Part shown: positions 24,701-39,700 of the stretch, piece after piece
Position numbering within the stretch: position 1 is the stretch's first letter
How the letters are laid out: each line of letters begins with the position of its first letter
Assembly: GCF_020740795.1 (NCBI RefSeq)
Contig: NC_067300.1
Span: 434,001-498,000 of the forward strand
Direction: 5' to 3'
DNA from: Apus apus
Lineage: Eukaryota; Chordata; Aves; Apodiformes; Apodidae
Length of the DNA: 64,000 bases
The notes under the pieces: model-generated
What the model was told of the DNA's origin: nothing
Seen by the model: the letters and a program-made list of their open reading frames with translations, nothing else
Database searches by the model: none
Made by a program: the position numbers and the translations under genes

Positions 24701-27700
24701 TCTACTGCCACTACTGTGGGAATTTACTTGCAGCTATGAGCTTCCTGGAATGATTTTTTTCTCTGGAGCTCCCTGAAGCAGAGAGCTACACAGACAGCAT
24801 AACCATGCTTTAACATTCCCAAATTAAATTAACCCAAGGACACACTTTCAGAGCTAGGTGGCTGTCAGACTACCTGGATGTTTGGTGTTCAGAGACATCC
24901 TGATAGATAGCTTTGCAGCTGAAATTATCAGCTGGGGATTTTTGTCTGAGTGTCCCCAGGACTCAACAAGTGTAATACTTTCTGAAGGAACTGCTCATAT
25001 CAGGAATACAGATACTTTCCCCAGCCTCAATGGATGAGCCTTTGTATCATCCTTCCTCATTCTGTTTGCTTTATCTGCAACAGATTCCCAGCTCCTTCCT
25101 GATAATTGACCAACACAAGAGCCACTGTCCTTTTAATGACTCAATAGGGATTGTACAAATGCAGCCTCCATTGTTATGCAGAGACAAAAAAAATTATTAT
25201 AGCTTGGAACAGGTTAGATTCTAGAGGCACAAAAGGAATCACAGAAGCCTAAAACCCTTAATGTGGAAGAAGGTGGTGTTCCCAGTCACTAGCACACAGC
25301 CAGCACTGGAAGAGAGTGAAGGATGGTGTGCTGGTGGGATGTGAGACGCTGAAGTCCTACCTCAGTCTGGATGATTGTGCTCCTCAATCTGCCTCTTCTG
25401 GTTTACAAGTTAGTTTTAAAGAATGAATAAATCATCAATAGATAATGCAGTTCTTTGTGAGAAATGGGACTGTGTTTCTGACAACTGGTGCAGCACATTG
25501 AGAGTGATTACAGTTGATGCCTGTCTGGGTCAGAAGGCTAAAAACAGGGCCAACATCCACCCTCTCCTCCTTTTGGTTTGGATCCCTCTGTTTCCAGGCC
25601 TCTCAGCACAGCTCCCAGCTCAGCAGAGCCAAGCTGCTGAAGTGCCTCTTCATCACTAGCACTGCTGCTCTCAATACTGAGCCAGAAAGGAAGCACACAG
25701 CTCATCCCACACAAAGGAGAAGGCTGGAACGAGTGATTTCTGAGGTCTGTGAAACACTGGCAGGGTTTCCTCTTGAAATGAGCTGAAGAGAAAATGGAGT
25801 TGCATCTAAAAATGGTAGAATATTACTCTGAAGTAGTGACACTGCATTTCTTTAACACATCACTGCTCTATTAAGCATGGGGACTCTTCAGAGATTGCTG
25901 CCACTGTCGTTCCACCACACACCATGCAAGACTTGCAGCCTTTCAAACATTCCCAGTCTGAACAGAAATCCACGTGTGCATACCCTCCCACACAAAGTGG
26001 GTCACCTCCCTTTGCAGTGAATATGCTGCCTCCATCCATAACTTCCACACAAATTGCTGAGCGACAGATAAAGAGCAAAGCAATGGAGTGAATACATGTC
26101 AGGAGAATCACTGCTGCAGTATAAACAAGGTCTGACAATGCAAAATTAGTATCAGCTTGTGGTCCTGAGGTTCCAGCTGGAAGAAATTCAGAGCATGCAA
26201 AAACAAGCACATTCCACCACTCTCCAACACCTGATGAGCTGCCAAGCCTGTGTTAGTGCTGAGCCAAAGTGTTTGCAGACACAGGTACCCACCAACACCA
26301 ACCACGCTGGCCAAGGCCTGTGTCTGAGCTACTGATCAAAGAGCAGGTCGGGGTTTCCTCAGCGAGCCCTCGGTCATCCACACAGAGTGGCTGCTGGAGA
26401 TGACACAAATCCTGCTGCAACCTGAGCACACTGTCTCCAACCATGCTTGACTGACTCCAGCCCTGCTGTGCAGAGCCAGCCCCAAGAGCAGCCTCCTCTG
26501 GCCACCACATTGGGTTTTGGAGCTAGAGAAAGACGAAAAACCCAAACTCCAATAAAGCAGATAAGCTGAGGGAATCACTTGCCATGGGATGAGCCTGCAT
26601 GACTATACCTAGGAGATAGGGGTCTTCTAGTACGAACCAAACAGCATCCTCAGCCTCCCTCCCTTGGTCTGCAGGAGGGACAAGGGGAGCCAACTCGGAG
26701 CAAGATCAGCTCCTCTGGTGCAGCCACACATGCTGGCTCAGAGCAACAGGCTGAAAAGCAGCAAATTCAGTTCTGAAACAGCAAACTGGGAGACTGAGCT
26801 GTCTTCCTAATTAACCACCCAGGAAACTGATTCATGGAGTTCTCTTTATTGCAAGCTACAGAACCATAAGGTGCTACCAAACAAAACCCAGGACTCCATT
26901 ATCTCCATAGGTCTGTGCTAGGTTTTAGCTCTAGCAACACCAAGAGATGTCAGTAAGTGTGGAAAGTCTCAGCAGTGCCTGATCTTTGGGCAAGAGCTGC
27001 CCTGTTCCACAGGCATGAGCTGCCCTGTTCCACAGGCATGGGCAGATTCCTCACTGCTAGAACACTTCAGGAGAAAAAAAAAAGTGGTTTCTTTCTAACA
27101 TTACAGCTCCATGCTTCACTGTTCAGAGACATTACGGAGCAGGGACTGGGAAAAGTTCACACATCACTGAGAAAAAATCCAGAATTCCCCACATCTGTAA
27201 AACACACAAGAAATACCAGACCTTGAAATCTGAAGCTCAGAAAAGAAAAGCAAGCAAGATCTTACAGATGGAAGCAAACATACCCCTGAGTTCAGGAAGC
27301 AGTTCAGCATAACATCCTTCTTCCAACAAGGAGAACAAGACCTTCCCCTTTTCCCCCAGGAGCTGTTCTTTGCATGAGAGAGCAGGGAGTGCACAGAGTT
27401 CTGCCTGGGGCTGGATGAGGAGCCAACTATGAGCTGATGGGTGAGGATTCCAGGGAGGACAGGTAAAGGTGACACTACAGCATGCCTGATCAGTATTTTA
27501 TTTTTTAAAACCACTAACACCTCCAATGGTTTCACAGGAAAACTTCTGTGTTCTTTAGATCAGAGATAAATTTCTGCAGCTACAACAACCTACTCACTGC
27601 AGTAGAAGCTGATTATTATGGATGATGCTTACAGAATTCTTATGTTGCTCCTGGGCATTGCAGGGTTGTAATTGGCATCCTGAAGGAAACCGATTTTTGC

Positions 27701-30700
27701 AGGTGACGGTTAGAACACATTGACATCTCTGAATATCAGCAGATCTGGCTTATTATGGTGGGCTTTTCTTGGCAAGAAACAGAAGGTAAAATTGCCAGAC
27801 CACTGAGAAACTGTGAACTACACAAGAAACCAGGGCAAGACATGGATGCCAAGCTGCAGAGAAATAATCAGTATCTGAACTTGCAGGGACGTACTGCAAG
27901 GTCTTCTAGAGAAGGAGAGCTCTTTAGCTGCAGATTGTTATTGTTGGTATCAAAGGATGGAGCTCTGAATGACAGTCCTTTCTGAAGGAGCCCAGAGGTG
28001 TCTCTGCCCCTACCAGCTCATACACAGTGGAAGACTGCCAAGGCTGGGAGCAGAGTGCCAAGGGGCACCACAGCAGCCAAGAATGTGACACCTCTACAAC
28101 CATGGAGCAGTGCCCCTGCAACACTGTTAAAGATGTTTGGCTTTCTGTACAGTCTAACACTGCTTCCAATAACTGATGTTCTGGAGAAGGGAAACCTTTG
28201 TTAAATACCCAACCTTCTACCTGCAGCAAGAACTGCTGCAGAAGAGCTCTGAGGGCAGACCAGGACCCAGCCCTTCAGCAAACCCCAGGAAGGCCAGGCT
28301 TGGCTCTCTTGACATTTCCTTGTTAAGCACAGAAAAATATTCCAGCTCAGCCACAGCTGCAAGCGAGTTGCTTTGTAAGCCAGCAGGCTTCAAGCATCTA
28401 CCACTTTTTTTCCTTCCCTTCCTTATTTTTTTTAATTAATAAAACTGCCACATGTTCCATCATCACAAGGGATGATGATTCAGGCTGACCTGCATTAGAC
28501 AGGCACTGAGCCTCACACCCAGCATTGATTTCAAGTTGTTGTGGTTGAACTAGAGAACTGCATGATGACAGAGATGTCAAAAGATGCAGAATCCACCGCA
28601 CTCACAGATGAGCTGTATCACCATTTAATTACCCTCCTGGTTAATCCAGTGTAGATGACAACAGGCAGCAGGCAAGGGCTACGCTAAGCAGAGGGATGCA
28701 GAGCCTGTGAGTATGCTTAGGTCACCTCTGAAGTGACAGTCTGCTTTCAGACAGCTTGCTACACACCCTCTTTTCTGTGCAATGCAGAATACACGGCTCC
28801 TTTTCCCTTTATTTGGTTAAAAGCATCAGAGTCAGGAAAAGAAAAAAACAGAAAAGGCAATTAAAAAATAAATTCCAGCCTCCAGCATAAGCACAGAGCT
28901 CTGCCATTTGGAGGATAGAATAACTGAATCACAGACTGGTTTGGGTTGGAAGAGACCTTAAAGATTATCTAGTCCAACACCCCTGCGTGAGCAGGGACAT
29001 CTTCAACTCTATCAGGCTGCTCACAGCCCCATCCACCCTGACCTTCAATGTCTCCAGGGATGGCGCATCCACCACCTCTCTGGGCAACCTGGGCCAGTGT
29101 CTCACCACCCTCATTGCAAAACATTTCTTCCTTATATCTAGTCTAAATCTCCCCTCTTTTAGTTTAAAACCATTACTCCTTGTCCTGTCACTGCAGGCCC
29201 TGCTCCAACCCTCGGATCATCTCCATGGCCCCCTCTGGACTTGCTCCAACAGCTTCATGTCCTTCTTGTGTTGGGGACTCCAGAGCTGGACCCAGCCCTG
29301 CAGAGGGGTCTCACCAAACTGAAGCAGAGGAGCAGAATCCCACCCCTTGACCTGCTGGTCACGCTGCTGTTGATGCAGCCTGGGATAGGCTTTGCTGTCC
29401 AGGCTGCCAGCGCACGTTCCCAACTCATGTGCAGCTTTTCATCCACCAGTGCTCCCAAGTCCTTCTCCCCAGGGCTGCTCTCCATCCCTTTATCCTCCAG
29501 CCTGTGTAGATACCAGGGGTTGCCCCAACCCAGGTGCAGGACCTTGCACTTGTCCTTGACCAACCTCATTAAGTTCACATGGGCCCACTTTGTGAGCTTG
29601 TCCAGGTTCCTCTGAATGACATCCAGTCCCTCAGGCATGTCAAACACACCGCTAACCTTAGTGCCACCTGCAAACTTGCTGATGGGGCACTTGATCCTGC
29701 TGTTTATGTCACTGATGAAGATATATGAAACAGTACTGGTCCCAATACAGACCCCTAAGGGACACCAATTGCCACTGATGTCCATCCAGCCAATGAGCCA
29801 TTGACCACTACCATCTGGATGTGACCATCCAGCCCATTCCTTATCTACCAAACAGTCCATCCATCAAATGCATAAATCTCCAATTTAGAGAGTAAATTCT
29901 GGAAAGGAACATTAGAAATAGAGAAAAATAAAGGCACAGCCTAAGACTTCTGGAATCTGCAGGCAACAATGCAGTCACACTCCCAAGGGTGCACAATCCT
30001 CTCCATTCTTCCTTCTAGAATTCCACGGAGTGTCCCCAAAGGCTCAGGAGTGGCAGTACCAGGCCACAAAGGAGTCTGGCCATGCTTTAGGCCTCTGCAG
30101 TGGGAAAGTATTGATTGGGCAAAACACAATATCCCTGCTAAGTGTCCTGTGTTTCAGAAGGAAAATATCTCCAAAGTTTCAACACATTTGGCCATAAAAG
30201 AAGTACCTCCCTGTCCCAAAGTGACCCAGTGGTTTAACACAGCATGAAAGGAAGCCAGCAAAACCAGGAGGGTGGTAAACCAGCTTTCACTGCTGTTCCC
30301 TTTCCCCAGGGAGCTGTGTGTATCATGTGGATATGGTTTAGAGGAGAACTTTGTAGAGTAGGGATGATGGTTGGACTTGATGATCCCAAGGGTCTTTTCC
30401 AACCTGAATAGTTCTATGATTCCATGATTCTATAAAGAGGAGGCAGTGAATGCTGTGACTGACTACAGCCCAGCTGGGAAAGCAGTGCTCCATATTGGCC
30501 ACAGGTTGCAGCTTATTGCTCTGCAATCACTTTCTGAACAGTTTCAACAGGTCAGCCAGGCCCCAGCCTGCCCTCCCTCCATCCTCCTTTCCTTACCTCT
30601 CACTGTCCACACGGTGTTTCGGCTGTGGTTTCCCCCTGTTCCTCTGTGGGGCTGGGTCCTCTAGGAAGCTGTGGTCCAGGCTGTCATCAGGAACAAAGTC

Positions 30701-33700
30701 CTCCACACTCTGTACTTTTGCAGGGGCTTCAGGGAGGGGGGGAGGCGTGGCAGCAGCAGGATCTGTGTTAGTAACAGCAGCTGTAAATCACAGGGTTCAC
30801 CACAAGTAAGAGAGAAATTTGCTTTTTAAAGATCTACCCTGCCCAGGGTGGCAGCAGCCACGAAGCAGGACCTTGGCTACACAGCAAGAGGAAGGGTATG
30901 ACTCAAACCAGAATCTTACATGAAGGCACTCACAGACAACACAGCCAGGTTGACCCCGGCTCTTAAATAGTTTGAAAAACTCTCTAGCGTGTGCCTGACT
31001 CTGCTCTACCGTGAACGCTACAACTGACCATCCCACAGCCAGATTTTACACCACTCCTGCCTGATGGCCCTCCATTATCCCCTCACCTTTTCCAGACTGT
31101 TCAGCTCACCCACTCACCTCCTCTTGCTTTTTCAACTGCAACTTTTTTTAGATGCTCTGTGTAACCAAAACCTCAAGAGCTATGGCAAATAGAGACTTGT
31201 TTTAAGAGAGTCTATTTGTTGAGGCACTGTGACCCATCTTCAAGGTCTCAGGATGAAATCTCATGAAATTAGCATAACAAAGAAGCCTAAAACCTTTTCA
31301 GAATTTGCAATATTCAGTCATCTTCTTCTGCCCAGACTGCAATTCACATCTAGGCTCTTTTGTTTTGGGTGAACAAGTTTGGGATTTTTTTTTTTTTTTT
31401 AGATTTTGCTCTCCTAGCACAATTTTCAAGATCACTTTTGCATATAAATAACACCATTACTAGTGCCATAGAGCAGTGTTGGTGTAAGAACAAACACAGA
31501 CAAAAGAATTACTACTGCAAGACTTCAAGGGAAAGCTTAAATAGCAGCTCCCATTAAAAAAAAACAAACTACTTTGTGACAGTGGCTTTTTCAACTACTT
31601 TCCAATTAGCTAGTCCCTAGGTATGTTCCAGTAGAGATGCAGCCTTTCAGCTTGCTACATAAACCTACTAACACCAACAGATCAGCTTTCCCTGGCTGCC
31701 TTTTGCAACTCTCCTAAAAAGCACCCTTGAGATACCAGGACTGCAGCCCACAAGCTTGAAACAAGTTCTCAAGCTAAGTGATAGATTTAAAAAGAAGAAA
31801 AAAACCACAACAAACCCCAAAGATTATAACACAGGTACTAGTGTTTTTTCTACTTACCAAGGTTTTTTTATTGACAAGGGATTTCTAACATTTTCTCTTC
31901 TTTGTTTATTTGTTTCTGACTAGGAAGAGTCACGAACTAACTGAAATGGGTGTCCTGTGTCATACCTGGTATGGAATCAAGATGTAGAACATTGTGTACA
32001 GATCTAAAACTGAAAGATCTCAACATCTGAAACTGCAAACTGTGTTGCCAACAACTCCTCCTTTCTTTCTGTGGGTGTCTTGAGAGGACTGTGAGCTCTA
32101 GGGATTGACAGTTTGAGAAGGAAGGTATTTCCAAAGGGTGATTTGAATCAAGTCATGCTAATCATTTGCAGGCAGTGCCAGCTCTGCAGCTCCAGTTACA
32201 TTTACCAACAAAGTGAATGTGACAGGCAAATTAAGGTCCAGCTCAGTAAAAGTGCAGGCAACAAAACCCTGGATGCCTCTGCCCTGCAACTTCATTGGGC
32301 AGTGGTTGGGACCATACGCTGCCCTGCTCTGCTCCATTTTGCACGAGCATTGGGAAGAAGTCGGGGTGGGCTGCCCTCCACCTCAGACCTTCTCTGAAGG
32401 AGCACATTTCCCCAGAGGCAAATCCACTGCAGAGCCTGGATGTACGTGATCATTTCTGGCTGGATGACCTTTAAAACCAGCACTCCACTGTTCTGTTAGC
32501 ACACAGGAGCCCTTTTGAGCTGCCAGGCTTTTGTGAAGACAGTGCTTCTAATAGGTTCTCTAACAATTTTTCTTGCTTTTCAAGACAAATGTGTGCTCCT
32601 GGTAAGGAGCCAACAGTTATTTTATTCGTGTTCCCTGTGTGTTCAGTCCCACCACCCAGCTGGCTGATCACAGTCCCCATCCCGTCACAGACAAACCAAA
32701 ACGCCCATCAGGAGAAAGAGCAGCAGTGCAGCTCTGCTTGGACGCACACTGCACAGGCAGAGGGCCTGCGGACTTCAGACAGAGAATCACAGAATCTTAG
32801 GGGTTGGAAGGGACCTCGAAAGACCATCCAGTCCAACCCCCCTGCCAGAGCAGGGGCACCTAGAGTCCATCACACAGGAACACGTCCAGGCGGGTTCTGA
32901 ATGTCTCCAGAGAAGGAGACACCACAACTTCTCTGGGCAGCCTGTCCCAGGGCTCTGTCACCCTCACAGTAAAGAAGTTTTTCCTCACGTTTATGTGGAA
33001 CCTCCTGTGCTCCAGACACCTGCCTGCTCTGCCTCCCACAGGGAAAAAGTGAAAGGAAGACAGAGAAACGCCCATGGGTGACACCCTGCCTAGATGCCAC
33101 ACCTACCTGGCTGAGGAGGAGCAGGGTCTGCTGCAGGGGATGTCCCAAAGAGACGTGAAATAATGCTGCGCTTTGGTGCTGGGGCTGCAGCTGGAGGGGC
33201 TGGGGAGGGGGTCGCTGGTGGAGGCGCGTGTGGCTGCTGGGCCTCAGGTGCAGGCACTGGTGAGAAAGATGGGGGAGGTTCAGAAGAGATGGTGGAGCTT
33301 GTGGAGAGTGGCTGCAGTGGCTGCGGGGTGCCAGGGCTGGAGCTGCCAGTGGATGTGGAGCTCGGAGGGACTATGGGTGACTGGGAGCCAGAGGAGGGGC
33401 TTTGCCCATTCGTTGCTAGTGGCGACGTGTGGCCTCGACTTCGGGCTTCCATCATTTCAAGGAAGCTGCAGGAAAGAAAAATTGAAAAGAAAAATATTAG
33501 GAATGGAGCAAACATGCCCAACACAGCACTGAGCACCATGCTGGACTGCTCTGGCTCCGTGCTGAGCTGGGAGGGATCTGCTCTGGGTCTACTTTTGGTG
33601 ATGCTGTGATTCCCTGGGCCACAATAAATCTGCTCCACCCACGTGAGCTAAACTCACCCCATCTACATCAAGGCGTGGGGAATCCCGACCTGCTGTGCAC

Positions 33701-36700
33701 TGCAGGATGCAACAGGCATTTGCAATGCTGCTGGGAACTCCCTAGATAGACTGTAACAAATGCCAGGGCTTGAAACACAACCTTCAGTCAGTTCTTGGAC
33801 ATATGTCCCTAAGGGAGTAAGTGCTACAGGAATGGCACAGTTTTAGATTCTGAAGAAGGGATCTGAGTGTTCAAGAAAATTCAAATGCTGTAAAAACCTC
33901 TTCTTTCAGCCAAGAATGGATTTAAGAAGAGAATCCTTGAATGTCAAAAAGAAAAGAGCTATTCAGAAGGCTCACAGAGGTCTGACTGCAACTACCCTTG
34001 CAACGTGCAGATACATGGGCAGCCTCTCCCTCTGCACACACCCCCTCTGTGTGGGAGGCAGTGAAGCCAAGCAGCAGAAGCTTTGAAGCAAGTTGTGGTC
34101 CTGGCTGGATTCCTGACTAGAAGAGCATTAAAGTCTGTACTGCTACAGAGGGTCAAGTGCTCTATCCTTTTCAAAAAGGAAACCAAGCCTGATGCTGCTG
34201 CAGCCCCTTTCTGCAGCCCATTTGTTTCACAGGTTTTGCACAAGCTGTTTGCAAAGAAACACTAACAGAAATACAGGCTCTTACTATGAAATGTCCTCAA
34301 AATAAGACCTGCTACAAGCAGCACATCTGAGAGATATAAAGAGGACACCTAAAGTGGACTTGAGCCAGACACCTTCATTGCAATGACTGCCAAGCAGCAA
34401 GCAAACAGCAGGGACTAAAAGACTCAAAACCCTCGTGAGATATCATTTCCTATCTTAAGGAGCAACCTGATATACTTTGTGACCAGCCATGTCTGGAGCC
34501 CTCATAGAACACCCCTGGGAAGGTGCTACTGGAATTGGAAAACCAGAAGTCCTTCCTAAGGAACTGGCTAAAGGGCAGCACTGAAAAGCAGTATTAGCTA
34601 GGAAAGTAACCCTTGGTAGAGTTCCTCAAGGATTATCCTTGAGATATGTTCAGCATTTCCACAGAATCATAGAATTGTTCAGGTTGGAAAAGACCTGTAA
34701 GATCATCTAGTCGAATCTTTAACCTAACTTTATTAACCTAGTTCTACCAGCCTACTGCTAAACCATGTCCCTAAGCATCGCATCTAAACAATTTTTTAAT
34801 ACATTCAGGGATGGTGATTCAAGTACTTCCCTGAGCAGCCTGTTCCAGTGCTTATTAACCCTTTCTGTAAAGAAGTTTCTCCTAACATCCAACCTAAACC
34901 TCCCCAGGCTTAACCTGAAGCCATTTCCTCTCATGCATGAAGTGGCACAGAGAGCACTGAAATGCCTGGGAGGTTGCAAGCTAGCAGGCAGCATCAACAA
35001 GGACAAGACACAGAGAGAACTGGAAGATCCTGAGTAAAAGCAAGGGGAAGAAATTCAGCAGTACAAAAGAAACAGTCATCTGCTCAAGGGCTAGGAAACA
35101 AGTGTTCTCTCTTCAAGCTCAGCACATGAGAACAGCTAGGAAAGACTTGTCCATTCATTCCAGGAGACCAGACTGAATGCTGCAAAGGCAAGGCTGCCTG
35201 GCAGGAGCAGAAAAGGAGCCTGGCTGTCTCATGGCCCGTCCACTGCCTATCCCCCACCATCAGTGCCACACTGTGGAAGTCTCACTGGTGCTTCCCCAAG
35301 GATCTGGGGCAAGGCTTATCTGCTTACACCACCCGGCAAACTGGCTACAACAAAATAAGCTCCTGGAACAGTGGAGATCAGAGCATGTGACAGAGCATCC
35401 ATTCCAGCATCCTCCCTCCCAGGGGAAAAGTAGCTGGAGTGGGCTGTGTAACAACATGTTCTGCTAAAAATGATACATGGCTTATGCACCAAAGAGAAAA
35501 GATAAAGGAGCTTAACTTGCACTGAAGTCTGTGGAGACTGTATCAGGTTTGTTTGGAAGGTGTACAATGCAACATACACCCCCCACAAGCATATAACAGT
35601 GTCTTTCCAGTGCATCTGTCACTGCACTGCAGGGCCAAGCAATGGCACATCACTCCTTCCCCGAGGATGAGGTCACCACAGGTGCCACTCAGCATCCTTC
35701 AAGGCAGACTGTGCAAAGCATCTGTGGTGAGGGAAAGATAAACCAAAGGAACCTGCAGTTCAGCCCTTGTCCACAAAAAACAAATGCTCTGAATACACAA
35801 ACCCCATGAACTGCCACGGCCTGAACAGCCACCCACGAGACCTGCTGGCATGGGACCTGCAGCTCCCTGCCAGGAGCACTGAACAGCTCTGCTTTGTGGG
35901 GCTCAGTTCTCCTCTCAAGCCCCACTCAGGATTAAAGTCTCCTGCCACCCAACTGTGAGGAGAGATTAATCCCAGCTGATCTACAAGCCCCACCCCCCCC
36001 TCCAGTTTATAGCAACAGCCAAGAGGCTCAGGCACTGCCGTGTCCAGCATCCAAGGTCCAGCCCTGCCACTCTCCTGGCAGAGCTGAGCTCTCCAGCTGC
36101 CTGTGTGAGCTCCTAAATCACTGATGCTACAGGAAAACAGAACCAAACAACCTTTGAGTCTCTAATCAAGATGCTGTGTCCCACCAGTAGGGCAACAGGG
36201 TGATGCATGTAGGAGAAGACATGCATCTTGTACATGTACAGTGAAGATTAAGGAACAAGAATCCCATATGAAGCACATATAAAGTACATATATAGCCATT
36301 CTGGGACACAAAATATGAAGTTCAAGGAGTACTTAAAGCTGGACCCAACAAAGCACAAGGCACTCTTGACAATATCATGCTATTTGAAGATTTACTGTAC
36401 TTTGTGCTATCAAAACTGCCCATTTTGGAAAGAACCTGCTTTGTTCTGGGCAAGCAGCCAGCTCCAGAGGGAGGGAGGGCTGTGACTACCACCTGTTTCT
36501 CCTGCAGAAACACATCAATTTAAAAAGCTGGAGGGAAAAAATGCTACATAACTGAAGTATAAAGAGTGTCATTCTTCCCTCCAGCTCAGCTAGCCTGGAG
36601 AGTAATACACATACAGGCTTCTGCACCTGTGCTCCTATACCATGGTTATTTGGGGACAGGGTGACATGGGCTCTTACCCCACCACAGCACCAAGGAGAGC

Positions 36701-39700
36701 TGTGGCATGTGTACTTTGTGTCACCTTCCTCATCCCCAGTCATACACGTGGGTCCAAGCACTGTGCTGTGTGCCATGACACCGGGAAATAAAGATGGACT
36801 GATACTGGTTTCACACAGGCTGCATAAACCAGCTCCGCTGAACTTTCATACTCCTATCTTTTTCTGTGGAAGAGGTGGGTGGAAAAACAGCATCTATGAA
36901 AATGCTGCCAGCAAGCTCTCAGTAATTTCCAGGGTGGAGGTGTTGAACATCCTCCACACTTTGAAAATACTACATAATGCATGAATGCTTTTCTCTGGCT
37001 TTACACACACCCTTCAGAGGCACAAATGTGGCTGTTTTGGGAACACACCAGGCCAAACCTGCCATGTCTGCTTTTTCCTCATATTCTGTAAAATCTGGCC
37101 ATCATGTTCTTTGTTGTACCTTTTTTGTCAGTCACTCACAAAAGGGCTCAATCAAAATCTTACTGTGAAACAAACAGCTTCATGTCCACATGAGGTGTAG
37201 CAGACCATAGAATCATAGAATCATTAAATCATTATGGTTGGAAGGGACCTTAAAGATCATCTAGTTCCAACCCCCCATGCCATGAGCAGGGAACCCTACC
37301 ACTAGACCAGGCTGCACAATAGGAGCAAGTCCTATTAAAGCACAAGATGAGCTCATTTGTGACCTGAGTACACTTCTTCAGTTGAGAGACAGAGACAGCA
37401 AAAGTGCCCTGCAAGACCAGATCGGTTACTTGTCCTCACCTTTCAGTCGTTCCATTTCAGGCCAAGTAACAAGTCCACATCCTCAAAGCCCCTGAATAAT
37501 TCACTGTCAGTTGGACCTGCTCGCAAAAGGAGACTTTTATGCAATATTAAAGATGAACGTGCTCTGCAGGAACAAGTATTCATCAGGGTCTGAAGTTACT
37601 GCTGCTCTGCTCCCAGAGCAAACAAACAAACAAAAAAAAGCAGAAAAAGGCTTGTTAGCCTCACAGTTCCTAAAACTGTCACAACTCATGTTCATTGACT
37701 ATTGAAGACAGGAGCAGCCTGAAGCTTTTTGGCTCCTGGCTGTAACGTACTGTGATCAGTTTTTCAAATATATTTCCTGTGGCAAGAATGACTTTAGGTT
37801 ATTTTATTAATTGTGAAACTGATGATTAATAGGCCACGTGACATCAGTTTAACTGGGGTTACTGAGGGTTACATTTCCACATGTTTGTTTTGGGCTCATT
37901 ATATGTACAGAACCTGATTCCCCCCTAAGCCCAGGTCCCTGAATATGAAATGAATTGCCATGTAGGGTTGAACCCTGCTGCCAGGCCTTGGAGGGTACAG
38001 TCTCCCCCTAGGAGCTCCTCAGGTTTTCCTCTTGACACAACATGGATGCAGCAGGATAACCCTCCCAAGATACAGGACACACTTCATGTTCTATACTTCT
38101 CTAGCAAAACTGATGATTACCATCTTAGTTGCAATTCATTCTTAATGCAGCCCCACAGAAAACCCATACTAGAGTCCCATCTAGTACACACTGACTTCTG
38201 ATGTGCCTGACGGCAACAGTGATTCACAGCAAGAGGAAACAGTAAAGTTGGGAAGAGGGAAGAGAAAGGGAAAGTGATTTTACTTTCCTAACTGGTAATT
38301 CAGCCTTTAGCCAGTGTGATTCCAGACCTGTACTTCCATATAGCTGAAGATCCAAGAAAACAGCTCTAGACAGCAGAGAGTGCTGGGGTTACTCAGCACC
38401 ACAGTTCTTGCAAAATTACCAGCAGTGCTTGATGCAGAAAAAAAAACCCCAACCAATAAACCCCAAAACCCCAATCAATGACTTTGTAGGAATAAAGCTA
38501 TCTCACTGAGGGAGCATGTCTCACAAAAGAAGAGTCCTCACTAGGAGAGTGCAAATGCCTTGCTGCAGTCACTGGTCCATCATCCACAGGACAAAATGAA
38601 ACGGCCTTCAAGTTGTGCCAGAGGAAGTTTAGATTGGTTATTAGGAACAACTTCTTTCCCAAAAGGATTTTCAGGCCCTGGCACAGGCAGTGGTGGAGTC
38701 CCCATCCCTGGATGGGTTTCCGAGCCGTGTAGATGTGGTCATGAGGGACATGGGTGAGTGGTTGCCTTGGCAGGGCTGGGTGAATGATTGGGCTGGATGA
38801 TCTTAAAGGCCTTTTCCAACCAAAATGATCTGATGATTCAGTGATCTTCCCCACCTGGACAGCAGCACATGGCTATCCAGGATGGCCAGACAATGCAGAT
38901 GACAGCCGTATAGCAGTCCAGGAAAGTACCCAGAGGGAATTCTGTGACAGAAAACCTGGGACAGGTCCTGTTGCTGCAGAAGCTGTAATTTGGATCACAC
39001 GGTATCTCAGATAATCTGTAGTCCAACTGCTATGGATATATTTTTACAAAATTAACAGCTTGCCTAAGAGATCTTAAGCACAAGGAGTAAATTATCTGAT
39101 AACTTGTTTCTATTGAAGAATTCCTGTTGGACTTTGAAACCTTATAAATCATAGAAACATAAAATCATCCTGGTTGGAAAGGACCTTGAAGATCATCAAG
39201 TCCAACCATAACCTAATCTACCAGTTCAGTGCTTAAATCATGTTCCTGAGCACCACATTTGTATTTATTATGAACACTTCCAGGGATGGTGACTCCACCA
39301 CCTCCTTGGGCAGCCTGTTCCACTGTCCAAATCAAACAATCACACAGTGGTTTATAGATTACAATTTCCTGAAGCTCCTCAAAACTGAGTGTGAGAGAAG
39401 ATGGAATTTCTCATGAAAAATAATTTAAGTATTTATTTTGACTAACTTATATTACTCTCTAGCAGGGAAGAAGTTAATTCAAAGAGAGTTGATTACTTAA
39501 CCCTTGAAATTAAATGCCTTTTGGTATTAGAAAAAGAGTAATACTAGAAAAAAATGCAGCCAAAGATAAAAGCTCATGAAAACTACACATTAAATCTGCT
39601 TCTTATTAATTATTGCAAATGTCTCACTAGCAGCTTATTCCTAAAAACAAAATAAGGATGTGCAGGATGAGCTTTCACAATTATTGAAAAAATATTTCTC

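Larger units (their letters stand above)
24302..30596 (-). other. RABL6: RABL6 intron
   Basis: It contains two CR1 copies (28915-29885 and 30320-30435, in opposite orientations) and a 23-bp tandem duplication at 26994-27039. The remainder is unique-looking sequence without a recognised exon or RNA gene. Confidence 0.85.

Noticed and set aside
29255..29860. 201-codon minus-strand frame resembling reverse-transcriptase-related sequence
   Set aside because: It is a remnant of CR1 within the element at 28915-29885, not an independent gene.
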